DNA of 10,942 nt from Paracoccaceae bacterium (GCA_003545125.1 DQCI01000248.1:1-10942); one strand, 5' to 3'; shown: positions 1-7,584, counted from the stretch's first letter. Made by a program: numbers and translations. Notes: generated by a model not told the origin, from the letters alone.

Positions 1-1736
1 CCGAGATGGCCCGCGAAGACCTCGCGGGCTTCATCGTGCCACGTGCCGATGCCCACCAGGGCGAATACGTGGCCGATGCCGACAAACGGCTGGCCTGGCT
101 CACCGGCTTCAGCGGCTCGGCGGGATTCTGCATCGCGCTCGCAGAGGAGGCCGGGGTCTTCGTCGATGGGCGCTACCGCAACCAGGTCCGCGGCCAGGTC
201 GACCTCGATGCGTTCACGCCGGTGAACTGGCCCGAGACGCAGCCGGGCGCCTGGCTGGCCGAGCGGTTGGAGCGCGGCGCGCGGATCGGCTTCGACGCCT
301 GGCTGCACACCGCCGGCGAGATCGAGAAGATCGAAGCGGCGCTCGACGGCACCGGCATCGAGCTGGTGACGACGGACAATCTCGTCGACCGGATCTGGTC
401 CGACCAGCCCGTCCCTCCGGGCGGCGACATGCGGGCGCATCCGATCGACTTCGCGGGCGTTTCCCACGCCGACAAGCGGGCCGACCTTGCCCGGACCCTG
501 CGCGCGGCGGGAAGCCGTGCCGCCGTGCTCACCCTGTCGGATTCGATCGCCTGGCTGCTCAACATCCGCGGCAACGACATCCCGCATATTCCGATCGTGC
601 AGGGATTCGCGATCCTGCATGACGACGCCCGGGTCGATTTCTACACCCACCCGGGCCGCAGCGCGGGCATCGGCACCCATTTCGGGCCCGAGGTGAGCCT
701 CTACCCCGAGGTCAGGTTCGACGCTGGCCTGGTCGAGCTCGACGGGCCGGTGCGCGTCGACAAGGCCAACGCGCCGCTCGCGGTCTCGCGCATGCTCGCC
801 GCCGCGGGGATCGAGGTCGCCTGGGGCGACGACCCCTGCATCCTCCCGAAAGCCCGCAAGAACCCCGCCGAGCTCGACGGCGCGCGCCGGGCGCATCTGC
901 GCGACGCGGCGGCCGTGGTGGAGTTCCTCACCTGGTACGACGCGACCGCCCATGCCGGCACGCTCACCGAGGTCGACCTGGTGGTGGAGCTCGAAAGCCA
1001 GCGCCGCGCCTCGGGCGCGCTTCGCGACATCAGCTTCGAGACCATCTCCGGCAGCGGCCCCAACGGCGCCATCATGCACTACCGGGTGAGCCGCGAGAGC
1101 AACCGCACGCTTGGCCGCGGCGAGATCGTGGTGCTCGACTCGGGCGGCCAATACGACGACGGCACCACCGACATCACCCGGACCCTGCCGGTGGGCCCCG
1201 TGGGCCCGGAGGAAAAGACGTGCTTCACAAGGGTGCTCCAAGGCATGATCGCGATCAGCCGGGCGCGGTTTCCGAAGGGCCTCGCGGGGCGCGACCTCGA
1301 CCCGCTCGCGCGGTACCCGCTGTGGCTCGCGCATCTCGATTTCAACCACGGCACCGGCCATGGCGTCGGCAGCTATCTCAGCGTTCACGAAGGGCCGCAG
1401 CGGCTCAGCCGGCTGGGCGAGGTGGCGCTCGACCCCGGCATGATCCTGTCGAACGAGCCGGGCTACTACCGTGACGGCGCCTTCGGGATCCGGATCGAGA
1501 ACCTGATTGCCGTCACCCCCGCCGCGCGCCCCGAAGGCGGCGACGACCGCGAGATGCTCGCCTTCGAGACCCTCACCTTCGTGCCCATTGACCGGCGGCT
1601 GGTGGTGACCGAAATGCTGAGCACGGGCGAACGCGACTGGCTGAACGCCTACCACGCCGAGGCGCGGGCCAAGGTTGGCCCGCTGGTCAGCGACGCCGCG
1701 CGGGCCTGGCTCGAGAAAGCCTGTGCGCCGATTTGA
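1..1736 (+). CDS. pepP: Xaa-Pro aminopeptidase (aminopeptidase P, M24B family), 5' end cut by window edge
   Basis: This cytoplasmic metallopeptidase removes an N-terminal residue that precedes proline and helps recycle proline-containing peptides. The frame is open to the window edge, and relatives of the long, eukaryote-like form are about 600 residues, so the ATG at base 6 is probably internal and roughly 20-30 N-terminal residues are missing. Numbering from that ATG, a creatinase-type N-terminal domain covers about 1-130, a second pseudo-creatinase domain about 140-290, the pita-bread catalytic domain about 295-515, and a C-terminal M24_C segment runs to 576. All five dinuclear-metal ligands are visible: D378 (VLDSGG), D389 (TTDITRT), H452 (GTGHGVG), E484 (SNEPGYY) and E498 (IRIENL). 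H358 in MHYRV fits the conserved substrate-side histidine. The reading frame is intact. The symbol pepP is used in the broad sense; E. coli PepP is shorter. The DUF427 gene starts 81 bp downstream. Confidence 0.93.
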   Translation, partial: EMAREDLAGFIVPRADAHQGEYVADADKRLAWLTGFSGSAGFCIALAEEAGVFVDGRYRNQVRGQVDLDAFTPVNWPETQPGAWLAERLERGARIGFDAWLHTAGEIEKIEAALDGTGIELVTTDNLVDRIWSDQPVPPGGDMRAHPIDFAGVSHADKRADLARTLRAAGSRAAVLTLSDSIAWLLNIRGNDIPHIPIVQGFAILHDDARVDFYTHPGRSAGIGTHFGPEVSLYPEVRFDAGLVELDGPVRVDKANAPLAVSRMLAAAGIEVAWGDDPCILPKARKNPAELDGARRAHLRDAAAVVEFLTWYDATAHAGTLTEVDLVVELESQRRASGALRDISFETISGSGPNGAIMHYRVSRESNRTLGRGEIVVLDSGGQYDDGTTDITRTLPVGPVGPEEKTCFTRVLQGMIAISRARFPKGLAGRDLDPLARYPLWLAHLDFNHGTGHGVGSYLSVHEGPQRLSRLGEVALDPGMILSNEPGYYRDGAFGIRIENLIAVTPAARPEGGDDREMLAFETLTFVPIDRRLVVTEMLSTGERDWLNAYHAEARAKVGPLVSDAARAWLEKACAPI

Positions 1737-1803
1737 TACGCGCGGCCTGTGCGAATCCTGCTAAGACCGGCGGGGTATGAGTTTTCCGACCGGCGCGGCT
1801 GAC

Positions 1804-1810
1804 AAGGAGG
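1804..1810 (+). promoter_or_regulatory. Strong Shine-Dalgarno site of the DUF427 gene
   Basis: AAGGAGG lies 7 nt before the ATG at 1818. It is a near-perfect anti-16S match and fixes that start codon. It is one of the two clearest ribosome binding sites in the window, so the small gene is probably well translated. Confidence 0.85.
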
Positions 1811-1817
1811 GATCCAG

Positions 1818-2159
1818 ATGAGCGACGATATCCAAATCCGCGAGTTGCCGGGCACCTGGGTTGTGCGTGCCGGCGGGGCGGTTCTCGGCGAAACCCGCAA
1901 AGCCCTCGAACTCAGCGAAGGCAGCCTGCCGCCGGTGGTCTATTTCCCGCGCGCGGATCTCGCCATGGCGATGCTCGATCCCTCGCCCACCCGCTCGACC
2001 TGCCCGAAGAAAGGCGAAGCGGTGTACTTCTCGATCCAGGCCAAGTCAGGGCCGATCCAGGACGCAGGCTGGAGCTACGAGACGCCCCTGGATACGGTCT
2101 CGGCCATCGCCGGGCACATCGCCTTCTTCGCTGACAAGGCGACCGTCGAGGAAGTCTGA
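1818..2159 (+). CDS. DUF427 family small protein
   Basis: A 113-residue protein with no signal peptide or membrane segment, so probably cytoplasmic. It matches the DUF427 (PF04248) pattern by eye: a short beta-rich N-terminus (TWVVRAGGAVLGETRKA), YFPRADL at 42-48, TCPKKGEAVYF at 61-71, GWSYETP at 84-90 and GHIAFFADKATVE at 99-111. Cys62 and the aromatic residues around it are the usual family landmarks. The biochemical function of the family is not established, and I assign none. The start at 1818 is supported by a strong Shine-Dalgarno site. The 81 bp separating it from the aminopeptidase gene contain GCTAAGAC at 1760-1767, which resembles an alphaproteobacterial -10 element but has no good -35 partner, so it may have its own promoter or be read through from pepP. 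The gene is convergent with clcA. Confidence 0.9.
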   Translation: MSDDIQIRELPGTWVVRAGGAVLGETRKALELSEGSLPPVVYFPRADLAMAMLDPSPTRSTCPKKGEAVYFSIQAKSGPIQDAGWSYETPLDTVSAIAGHIAFFADKATVEEV

Positions 2160-2418
2160 GGCGCGCGCACGCCTCGGGACTGCCGCGCCGCGCCCGGCCT
2201 CGCGACGCGAAAGTGTTTGCTGCACGCCACAAAACACAAGCGCTCAACCGTCAACAGGTGCGGGTCCGAGGTGCCTTTCGGCCAGGTATGGCTATGTTTT
2301 CCAAGACGAAACAGGACCAACCCGGAACTCGGGCAACTGGGTCCCGATGCGTCGAAGCCCGATCCTGTGGCGCACAGCCCGCTGATTGCCGCCGGTCCGT
2401 CAGGCCCCGTTCACGCGC
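2160..2418. other. Convergent intergenic region without a recognisable gene
   Basis: These 259 bp lie between the ends of the DUF427 gene (plus) and the CLC gene (minus). Open frames crossing the region look random when translated. Two weak foldable elements are visible: GTGTTT (2213-2218) with AAACAC (2232-2237) around a 13-nt loop, and a nested hairpin at 2314-2344 (GGACC/GGTCC outside, CCCG/CGGG inside). Neither is followed by a convincing T-run, so no terminator is assigned. The stretch around 2205-2310 is less GC-rich than the flanking genes. I see no tRNA-like cloverleaf. A small RNA cannot be excluded. Confidence 0.5.
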
Positions 2419-4107
2419 TCAGCTGTGCTCCTCCGCCGCCGTCGCCGCCAGAGCCCGGTTGAAGGCCTTCAGGGCATCGACGTGGTGCAGCGCGCCCCAA
2501 AGCTCCGGCGGCGCGTCTTCGCCGGCAATGGTCACCACCGCAATCACGTTGGTCCCGGTCTGTTCGAAGATCGCCATCGCGACATCGAGCGTGGCGTTGC
2601 CGTCGATATAGATCCCGTCCTCGACCAGCGCCCAGAGGCTTTCCTCGCTCGCCGCCCCCTTCGCGCCAAGCTTGCGCATCACCGCCGCGACCCGCACGGT
2701 CGACAGCAAGTATGCCTGCGGCCCGGCAGCCAGGTGAACCCCGCGGTTCTCCAGCTGGGTGAGGAAGAAGCTCCGTTCCACCAGCCGCGACGCGAGGGCG
2801 GAGGAGAGCGACACCGCCGCCATCACCGCCAGCCCGGTCTGCCAGTCGCCGGTCAGCTCGAAGACGATGAGCGTGGTCGAGATCGGCGCGCCCAGCACCG
2901 CAGCCGCCACCGCCCCCATCCCCGCGAGCGCATAGAGCGTGGCCGTGCCGGACACGTCCGGCAGGATTGCGGTCGCCACGATCCCGAAGGCGAGACCGGT
3001 GAGCGCCCCCAGCATCAGCGAGGGCGAGAACACCCCGCCGCCCATCCGCCCGGCCATGGTGATCGCCACCGCGACGACCTTGAGCATGGCGAAGACGATG
3101 GCTTCGTGGAGCAACAGATTGCCGGTGAGCGCGGCCGAAGTGGTCTCATAGCCGACGCCGATGATATGCGGAAACCCGACCGCCAGGATCCCCAGCACCA
3201 GCCCGGCCAGCGCCGGGCGCAGCACCCGTGGCAGGCGGGCGGCGGTTTGCACCCTGTCGCCCAGCTCATCGGCGAGGAAGATCGCCCGCATCAGCACCAC
3301 CGCCACCACGCCTGAGATCAGCCCGAGCACGAGAAAGGCCGGCAGCTCGACATAGAAGGCCACGCCGCCCTGCACCGGCAGGGAAAACTCCGTTACCCCG
3401 CCAAACTCGATCCGGTTGATGACGGTGCCCGCGACACTGGCGATGGCGATGGGGGCGAAGGCATGGACGGCGAAATGGCGCAGCACCACCTCGAGCGCAA
3501 AGATCGCCCCCGCGATCGGCGCGTTGAAACTCGCCGAGACAGCACCGGCCACGGCGCAGCCCAGGAGGTCGCGCCCGGTGATGCCGTCGGCATTGATCCG
3601 GCGCGAAACCCAGGAAGAGATCACCGCAGCGAGGTGCACGACCGGCCCTTCCCGCCCGGACGAGCCGCCGGTCGAAAGGGTGATGAACGACGCGAGCGCC
3701 GAGCCAAGCCCGGCGCGGCGCTCGACCCGGCCCTCGCGCAGCGCCGCACCCTTGATCACGTCCGCCACCGATCGCACCCGCCCATCGGGCGTGAACCAGT
3801 TGAGGATGATCCCGACAGCAAGCCCGCCAAGCACCGGCAGCATCAGCACCCAGTACCACGGCAGCGTGCCGGCATGGGTGTGCAGATGCGCGATGTCCGA
3901 GGTCCGGTAGAGCATCGCCTGCAATCGCTCGATGCCGAGGCGGAACCCGAGCGCGGCAAAGCCCGCCCCGATCCCGATCACCAGCGCGATGAACCAGAAC
4001 TGGACCTTTCCCGGACCGTGCTCGACCATGCGCGCCCAAGTGGCGGCAAGGTCGCGGCGCTGCGCCGTCAGTAGAGCGGACAGGGTTTTTATCAGAAACT
4101 TGCGCAT
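2419..4107 (-). CDS. clcA: CLC-family chloride channel/transporter with C-terminal CBS-like region
   Basis: An integral inner-membrane protein of 562 residues that conducts or exchanges chloride. The CLC core spans roughly residues 35-455 with many hydrophobic helices. The gating-glutamate motif GREGP is at 151-155 (E153), FNAPIAGAIFALEVV at 194-208, and GGGVFSP at 356-362 corresponds to the GxFxP motif. The first selectivity motif (GSGIP in E. coli ClcA) is degenerate here (GRVRSVADVI, 109-118). V207 stands at the position of the internal proton glutamate (E203 in E. coli) and F447/F448 near the Tyr445 position, as in channel-type rather than classical exchanger CLCs. Residues about 470-552 (VAAVMRKLG, then DGNATLDVAMAIFEQTGTNVIAVV and LWGALHHVDALKAF) look like a condensed CBS pair, a usual regulatory module. 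The ATG at 4107 has only a weak ribosome site; Met27 is an alternative start. It is divergent from the FAD oxidase gene. The symbol is by family only. Confidence 0.9.
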   Translation of the reverse strand: MRKFLIKTLSALLTAQRRDLAATWARMVEHGPGKVQFWFIALVIGIGAGFAALGFRLGIERLQAMLYRTSDIAHLHTHAGTLPWYWVLMLPVLGGLAVGIILNWFTPDGRVRSVADVIKGAALREGRVERRAGLGSALASFITLSTGGSSGREGPVVHLAAVISSWVSRRINADGITGRDLLGCAVAGAVSASFNAPIAGAIFALEVVLRHFAVHAFAPIAIASVAGTVINRIEFGGVTEFSLPVQGGVAFYVELPAFLVLGLISGVVAVVLMRAIFLADELGDRVQTAARLPRVLRPALAGLVLGILAVGFPHIIGVGYETTSAALTGNLLLHEAIVFAMLKVVAVAITMAGRMGGGVFSPSLMLGALTGLAFGIVATAILPDVSGTATLYALAGMGAVAAAVLGAPISTTLIVFELTGDWQTGLAVMAAVSLSSALASRLVERSFFLTQLENRGVHLAAGPQAYLLSTVRVAAVMRKLGAKGAASEESLWALVEDGIYIDGNATLDVAMAIFEQTGTNVIAVVTIAGEDAPPELWGALHHVDALKAFNRALAATAAEEHS

Positions 4108-4184
4108 CGCGCCCCGGTGTCGTGCTTGTTGTCGACACGCCTGCCGGACTGGGTTACCCGAGACTCGCGGATGGAGGTTTTCGA
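4108..4184. promoter_or_regulatory. Divergent promoter region with an inverted repeat
   Basis: These 77 bp separate the CLC gene (minus) from the FAD oxidase gene (plus) and must carry promoters for both unless they lie inside the genes. It contains the inverted repeat GTGTCG (4117-4122) and CGACAC (4133-4138) with a 10-bp spacer, a size compatible with a dimeric repressor site. I could not place a convincing -35/-10 pair. A GANTC site (GACTC) lies at 4162-4166. No regulator gene is adjacent. Confidence 0.4.
4173..4177 (+). promoter_or_regulatory. Shine-Dalgarno site fixing the start of the FAD oxidase gene
   Basis: GGAGG lies 7 nt before the ATG at 4185. The frame is open further upstream to an ATG at 4122, but that start has no ribosome site and would add 21 unconserved-looking residues overlapping the inverted repeat, so 4185 is preferred. 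Confidence 0.8.
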
Positions 4185-5558
4185 ATGACCATAGACACTG
4201 CGATTGCCGAACTTGTCTCTTTTCTAGGCGATCGGCTCAGCCGGTCCAAGCCCGATCTGGACGCCCACGGCGCCTCCGAGACCCATTTCGCGCCGGCCCC
4301 GCCCGATGCGGTCGCCTGGCCGGAGACCGTCGAGGACGTCTCGCAAATTCTCCAACTCTGCCACGCCCATGGCTGCCCGGTGATCGCCTTTGGCGCCGGG
4401 ACCGCACTCGAAGGCCATACCAGCGCAATCCGGGGCGGTGTCACGCTGGATTTCGCACGGATGGACCAGGTGCTCTCGATCCACCAGGGCGATATGGCGG
4501 CGGTCGTCCAGCCCGGGATCACCCGCGAGGCGCTGAACCGCGAGCTGCGCGCCACGGGGCTGTTCTTCCCGGTCGACCCCGGCGCCAACGCCTCGCTCGG
4601 CGGCATGGCCGCGACCCGCGCTTCGGGCACGACCTCCGTCCGCTACGGGACGATCCGCGAAAACATCCTCGCGCTCGAGGTGGTGCTGGCAGACGGCCGG
4701 GTGATCCGCACCGGAAGCCGCGCCCGCAAATCCGCCGCCGGCTACGATCTCACCGCGCTGTTCCTCGGATCCGAAGGCACACTCGGGATCATCACCGAGC
4801 TCACGGTCAAACTCCAGGGCCAGCCCGAAGCGATCACCGCGGGCGTCTGCGCATTCGACGCCATCGACGCGGCAGTGGACGCGGTTGTAGCGGTGATCCA
4901 GATGGGCATCCCGATGGCCCGGATCGAGTTCGTCGATGCCGAGGCTGTGCGCGCGGTCAACGCCTATTCAGGCACCGAGCTGCCAGAACGCCCGCATCTG
5001 TTCGTGGAATTCCACGGCACCGAGACCGGCGCCGCGGAGGACGCGAACCGCTTCGCCGAGGTGGTCGCCGATTTCGGCGCCTCCGACGTGCGCCTGGCCA
5101 CAAAAACCGAAGACCGCAGCGCGCTGTGGACCGCACGCCACCACGCCTACTGGGCCTGCCTCGCGCTCAGGCAAGGGGCGACGGCGGTGGTGACCGACGT
5201 CTGCGTGCCGATCTCGCGCCTCGCCGAGGCGGTGGAAGAAACCCGCGCGGACATCGCCGCGAGCCCGATCCCGGGACCGATCCTCGGCCATGTCGGCGAC
5301 GGCAATTTCCACGCGATCCTGCTGGTCGACCCGCAGACGCCGAACGACCTGGTGGAAGCAAAACGGCTCGCGGGCCGGATGGCCGACCGCGCGCTCCGCC
5401 TCGGCGGCACGGTCACCGGCGAACATGGGATCGGCATGGGCAAGCTCGGCTACATGCAGGCCGAGCACGGGGAAGGCTGGGCGGTGATGGGCGAGATCAA
5501 GCGCGCCCTCGACCCCGACAGCATCCTGAACCCCGGCAAACTGGTGCCCGGGGACTAG
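4185..5558 (+). CDS. FAD-binding D-2-hydroxyacid (D-lactate/glycolate-type) dehydrogenase
   Basis: A 457-residue flavoprotein of the vanillyl-alcohol-oxidase/PCMH superfamily, closest by motif to D-lactate dehydrogenase (cytochrome) of the LDHD type; it would oxidise a D-2-hydroxyacid and pass electrons to cytochrome c, a quinone or an electron-transfer flavoprotein. The FAD-binding half (about 37-210) shows PVIAFGAGTALEGH at 65-78, DPGANASLGGMAATRASGT at 131-149 and GYDLTALFLGSEGTLGIITE at 186-205. The C-terminal cap (about 215-455) shows HVGDGNFH at 369-376 and GEHGIG at 412-417, where H369, H376 and E413 fit the divalent-metal site of this family, and it ends with the usual ALDPDSILNPGKL. 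No cysteine-rich Fe-S extension is present and no glcE or glcF partner is adjacent, so a single-subunit enzyme is likely. The substrate cannot be settled from sequence: D-lactate, glycolate and D-2-hydroxyglutarate are all possible. The PGPGW gene follows after 5 bp, suggesting co-transcription. Confidence 0.9.
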   Translation: MTIDTAIAELVSFLGDRLSRSKPDLDAHGASETHFAPAPPDAVAWPETVEDVSQILQLCHAHGCPVIAFGAGTALEGHTSAIRGGVTLDFARMDQVLSIHQGDMAAVVQPGITREALNRELRATGLFFPVDPGANASLGGMAATRASGTTSVRYGTIRENILALEVVLADGRVIRTGSRARKSAAGYDLTALFLGSEGTLGIITELTVKLQGQPEAITAGVCAFDAIDAAVDAVVAVIQMGIPMARIEFVDAEAVRAVNAYSGTELPERPHLFVEFHGTETGAAEDANRFAEVVADFGASDVRLATKTEDRSALWTARHHAYWACLALRQGATAVVTDVCVPISRLAEAVEETRADIAASPIPGPILGHVGDGNFHAILLVDPQTPNDLVEAKRLAGRMADRALRLGGTVTGEHGIGMGKLGYMQAEHGEGWAVMGEIKRALDPDSILNPGKLVPGD

Positions 5559-5563
5559 AGCCG

Positions 5564-5791
5564 ATGTCGCCCGCCCGAAGCGATTGGCTCGACCGGACCC
5601 GGTCCTGGGTCCGCCGCCATGTGCCGCCGGGACTCCGGCTGGTGCTGGGCCTGCTGTTGATCCTCGGCGGTATCGTCGGGTTTCTGCCGGTGCTCGGGTT
5701 CTGGATGATCCCGCTCGGGCTGGTCATCGCCGGGCTCGACGTGGTGCGGTTCTGGCGGTGGCTCACCGGGCGTGGGCCGGACTCCCACTAG
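5564..5791 (+). CDS. Small two-helix membrane protein, PGPGW-like
   Basis: A 75-residue protein that starts 5 nt after the stop of the FAD oxidase gene, in another frame. There is no good ribosome site in between, so translational coupling is likely. The N-terminus is basic and polar (RTRSWVRRH), followed by two hydrophobic helices at about 24-43 and 45-64 joined by LPVLGFW (41-47), then a basic aromatic tail (RFWRWLTGRG). The layout of two helices around a P-x-x-G-[FW] turn resembles the PGPGW family of putative transmembrane proteins (PF09656/TIGR02611), but the turn is diverged from PGPGW. The function is unknown, and nothing visible links it to the oxidase other than position. A much longer frame runs into this gene from 3932, but its upstream part is only the shadow of the oxidase gene and of clcA. 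Confidence 0.75.
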   Translation: MSPARSDWLDRTRSWVRRHVPPGLRLVLGLLLILGGIVGFLPVLGFWMIPLGLVIAGLDVVRFWRWLTGRGPDSH

Positions 5792-5807
5792 GAGATCGTG
5801 CGGACCT

Positions 5808-5826
5808 TGGCGCGGGAGACGCGCCA
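5808..5826. terminator. Hairpin just after the PGPGW gene
   Basis: TGGCGCG (5808-5814) and CGCGCCA (5820-5826) form a perfect 7-bp stem with a GGAGA loop, 16 bp past the stop codon of the PGPGW gene. No T-run follows, so it may be a transcript-end-stabilising or pausing structure rather than a true intrinsic terminator. Its right arm overlaps a second inverted repeat, CCAGAAAC (5824-5831) with GTTTCTGG (5848-5855), so the two folds exclude each other in part. Confidence 0.4.
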
Positions 5827-5875
5827 GAAACCCGCGCATTCCTTTGTGTTTCTGGGCAGGTCTGGCCACGGGCGC

Positions 5876-5897
5876 CATGCGCTTTCGAAAGCGCATG
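5876..5897. repeat. Perfect palindrome with TTTCGAAA core (copy 1)
   Basis: ATGCGCTTTCGAAAGCGCAT occupies 5877-5896 and is extended by one more C/G pair on each side. It is the first of two tandem palindromes with the same central TTTCGAAA, with centres about 23 bp apart, between convergent genes. It can form a hairpin on either strand. It may be part of a bidirectional terminator, a repeated intergenic element or a protein-binding site. Confidence 0.7.
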
Positions 5898-5899
5898 AA

Positions 5900-5919
5900 A
5901 AGGCGTTTCGAAACGCCTT
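5900..5919 (-). terminator. Probable recN terminator, TTTCGAAA palindrome (copy 2)
   Basis: AAGGCGTTTCGAAACGCCTT is a perfect 20-bp palindrome 9 bp past the recN stop codon. Read on the minus strand the stem is followed directly by TTC, so that with the stem's own last bases the run reads CCTTTTC, a short intrinsic-terminator T-run. It shares its core with the palindrome at 5876-5897, which would give a second hairpin further downstream of recN. Confidence 0.6.
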
Positions 5920-5928
5920 CCCCCGCGC

Positions 5929-7584
5929 CTAGCCCACCAGCAGCGTTCTTGCCGCGGCCCGCGCTTCGTCGGTCACGTTCTCGCCTGACAGCATCCGCGC
6001 CACCTCGTCGATCCGCGCTTCGCGGTTCAGCGGTGTGACCCGGGTGAAGGTCTCGCCGCCCTCGACCGCCTTCGCCACCTGCCAGTGATGCGCTCCGAGG
6101 GCTGCCACCTGCGGGCTGTGGGTCACGATCAGCACCTGCCCGCCCTCTTCGGCCAGCCCCTTCAGCCGCCGCCCGACCGCATCCGCCGTCGCCCCGCCGA
6201 CACCCCGGTCGATCTCGTCGAAGATCATCGTGAGCCCCGACGCATCACGGGTCAGGCAGACCTTCAGCGCCAGCAGGAAGCGCGACAATTCGCCGCCCGA
6301 AGCGATCTTGTTGAGCGGCCCCGCCGGCGCGCCCGGGTTGGTGGCCACGGTGAAGGTCGCCGCGTCGCGCCCTTCGGGGCCGGGCGCGGCCTCGGCGAGC
6401 AGGGTCATGAAGACGGCGCGGTCCATCTTGAGCGGGGCGAGCTCGGCATTCATCGCGGTGTCGAGTGCCGCCGCCGCGGCGCGGCGCGCCTCCGAGAGCG
6501 CCGCCGCCGCCGCGTCGTAGGTTTTCTCCGCCGCCGCGCGCTCCGCAGCCAGCGCAGCGATATCATCCGCCCCCTTGTCGAGGGCGGCGAGCCGCGCCGC
6601 GATGTCTTCGGCGAAGGCGCCGAGGTCATCGGGCGCAACGGCGTGCTTGCGGGCCGCTGCGCGGATCGCGAACAGCCGTTCCTCGACCCGCTCCAGCTCG
6701 CCCGGATCGAAAGCCAGCGCTTCCTGCGCCGCCTCGACCCCAGCCATCGCATCGCCGAGGTCCGACAGCGCCCGGCCCAACGCTTCGATCGGCGCTTCCA
6801 GCGCCCCGTCGGCCTTGTCGGCCACGCCTTCGAGCCAGCGCAGCGCGTCGCCCAGCCGGCCCTCGGCGCCCTCACCGTGCCCCATCGCCTGTGCCGCCTT
6901 GGCGACATCCTCGCCGATCCGCTGGCCCGCCTGCATCAGCCGCCGGCGGGCATCCAGATCGGCGTCCTCCCCGGGTTCGGGACCGAGCTTCACCAGCTCG
7001 TCGCCAGCATGGCGCAGGAAATCCTCCTCGGCCCGGGCCGCCTCCAGCCGCGCCTCGGCTTGCGCGAGCGCCTTCTCGGTCTCGCGAAGCGCGCGCCACG
7101 CCGCGCGCACCGCGGTCGTCTCGGGGTCCAGCCCGCCGAACGCATCGAGCAGCGCCCGGTGGACGCGGGGGTTCAGAAGCCCACGGTCGTCCTGCTGCCC
7201 GTGCAGCTCCACCAGCGTGTCGGACAACGCGCGCAGCACCTCGCCAGAGGCGCGGCGATCATTCACCCAGGCGGTCTTGCGCCCATCCGCCCGGTTCACC
7301 CGGCGCAGGATCAACTCGGCACCGCCCGGAAGCCCCGCCGCCTCAAGCACCGCATGCGCCGGGTGCGCGTCTTCCAGGTCGAAGACGGCGACCACCTCGC
7401 CCTGCTCTGCACCGCTGCGCACCAGATCGGCCCGGCCGCGCCACCCGAGCACGAACCCGAGCGCGTCGAGCAGGATCGACTTGCCCGCCCCGGTCTCGCC
7501 GGTCAGCACGTTGAGACCCGGCCGGAATTCGAGGTCCAGCCGGTCGATGATGATCATGTCCCGGATATCGAGGCTACGCAGCAT
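5929..7584 (-). CDS. recN: DNA repair protein RecN (SMC-like ATPase)
   Basis: A cytoplasmic SMC-family ATPase of 551 residues, normal for RecN, which acts early in recombinational repair of double-strand breaks and promotes cohesion of DNA near the break. The N-terminal head has MLRSLDIRDMIIIDRLDL, the usual RecN opening, and the Walker A motif GETGAGKS at 29-36. A long alanine- and glutamate-rich coiled-coil middle (about 150-390) follows. The C-terminal head has the ABC signature SGGELSR at 429-435, Walker B with FDEID at 455-459, and the H-loop TH in VTHSPQVAA. The start at 7584 lies 15 bp after the bamD stop codon, with no strong ribosome site, so expression most likely depends on the bamD transcript. 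No SOS (LexA) box is evident in that short gap; any damage control would have to act at the upstream promoter. Confidence 0.97.
   Translation of the reverse strand: MLRSLDIRDMIIIDRLDLEFRPGLNVLTGETGAGKSILLDALGFVLGWRGRADLVRSGAEQGEVVAVFDLEDAHPAHAVLEAAGLPGGAELILRRVNRADGRKTAWVNDRRASGEVLRALSDTLVELHGQQDDRGLLNPRVHRALLDAFGGLDPETTAVRAAWRALRETEKALAQAEARLEAARAEEDFLRHAGDELVKLGPEPGEDADLDARRRLMQAGQRIGEDVAKAAQAMGHGEGAEGRLGDALRWLEGVADKADGALEAPIEALGRALSDLGDAMAGVEAAQEALAFDPGELERVEERLFAIRAAARKHAVAPDDLGAFAEDIAARLAALDKGADDIAALAAERAAAEKTYDAAAAALSEARRAAAAALDTAMNAELAPLKMDRAVFMTLLAEAAPGPEGRDAATFTVATNPGAPAGPLNKIASGGELSRFLLALKVCLTRDASGLTMIFDEIDRGVGGATADAVGRRLKGLAEEGGQVLIVTHSPQVAALGAHHWQVAKAVEGGETFTRVTPLNREARIDEVARMLSGENVTDEARAAARTLLVG

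Noticed and set aside
1737..1817. Promoter for the DUF427 gene (GCTAAGAC at 1760-1767)
   Set aside because: The -10-like element has no acceptable -35 at the right distance, so it was not listed as a feature.
2160..2418. Possible tRNA, small gene or terminator between the DUF427 and CLC genes
   Set aside because: No cloverleaf could be drawn, the frames look random and the hairpins lack T-runs. It is listed only as an empty intergenic region.
3932..5563. Upstream part of the long plus-strand frame that ends in the PGPGW gene
   Set aside because: Its translation is an Arg/Pro/Gly-rich shadow of the FAD oxidase and CLC genes. Only the last 75 codons (from 5564) look like a real protein.
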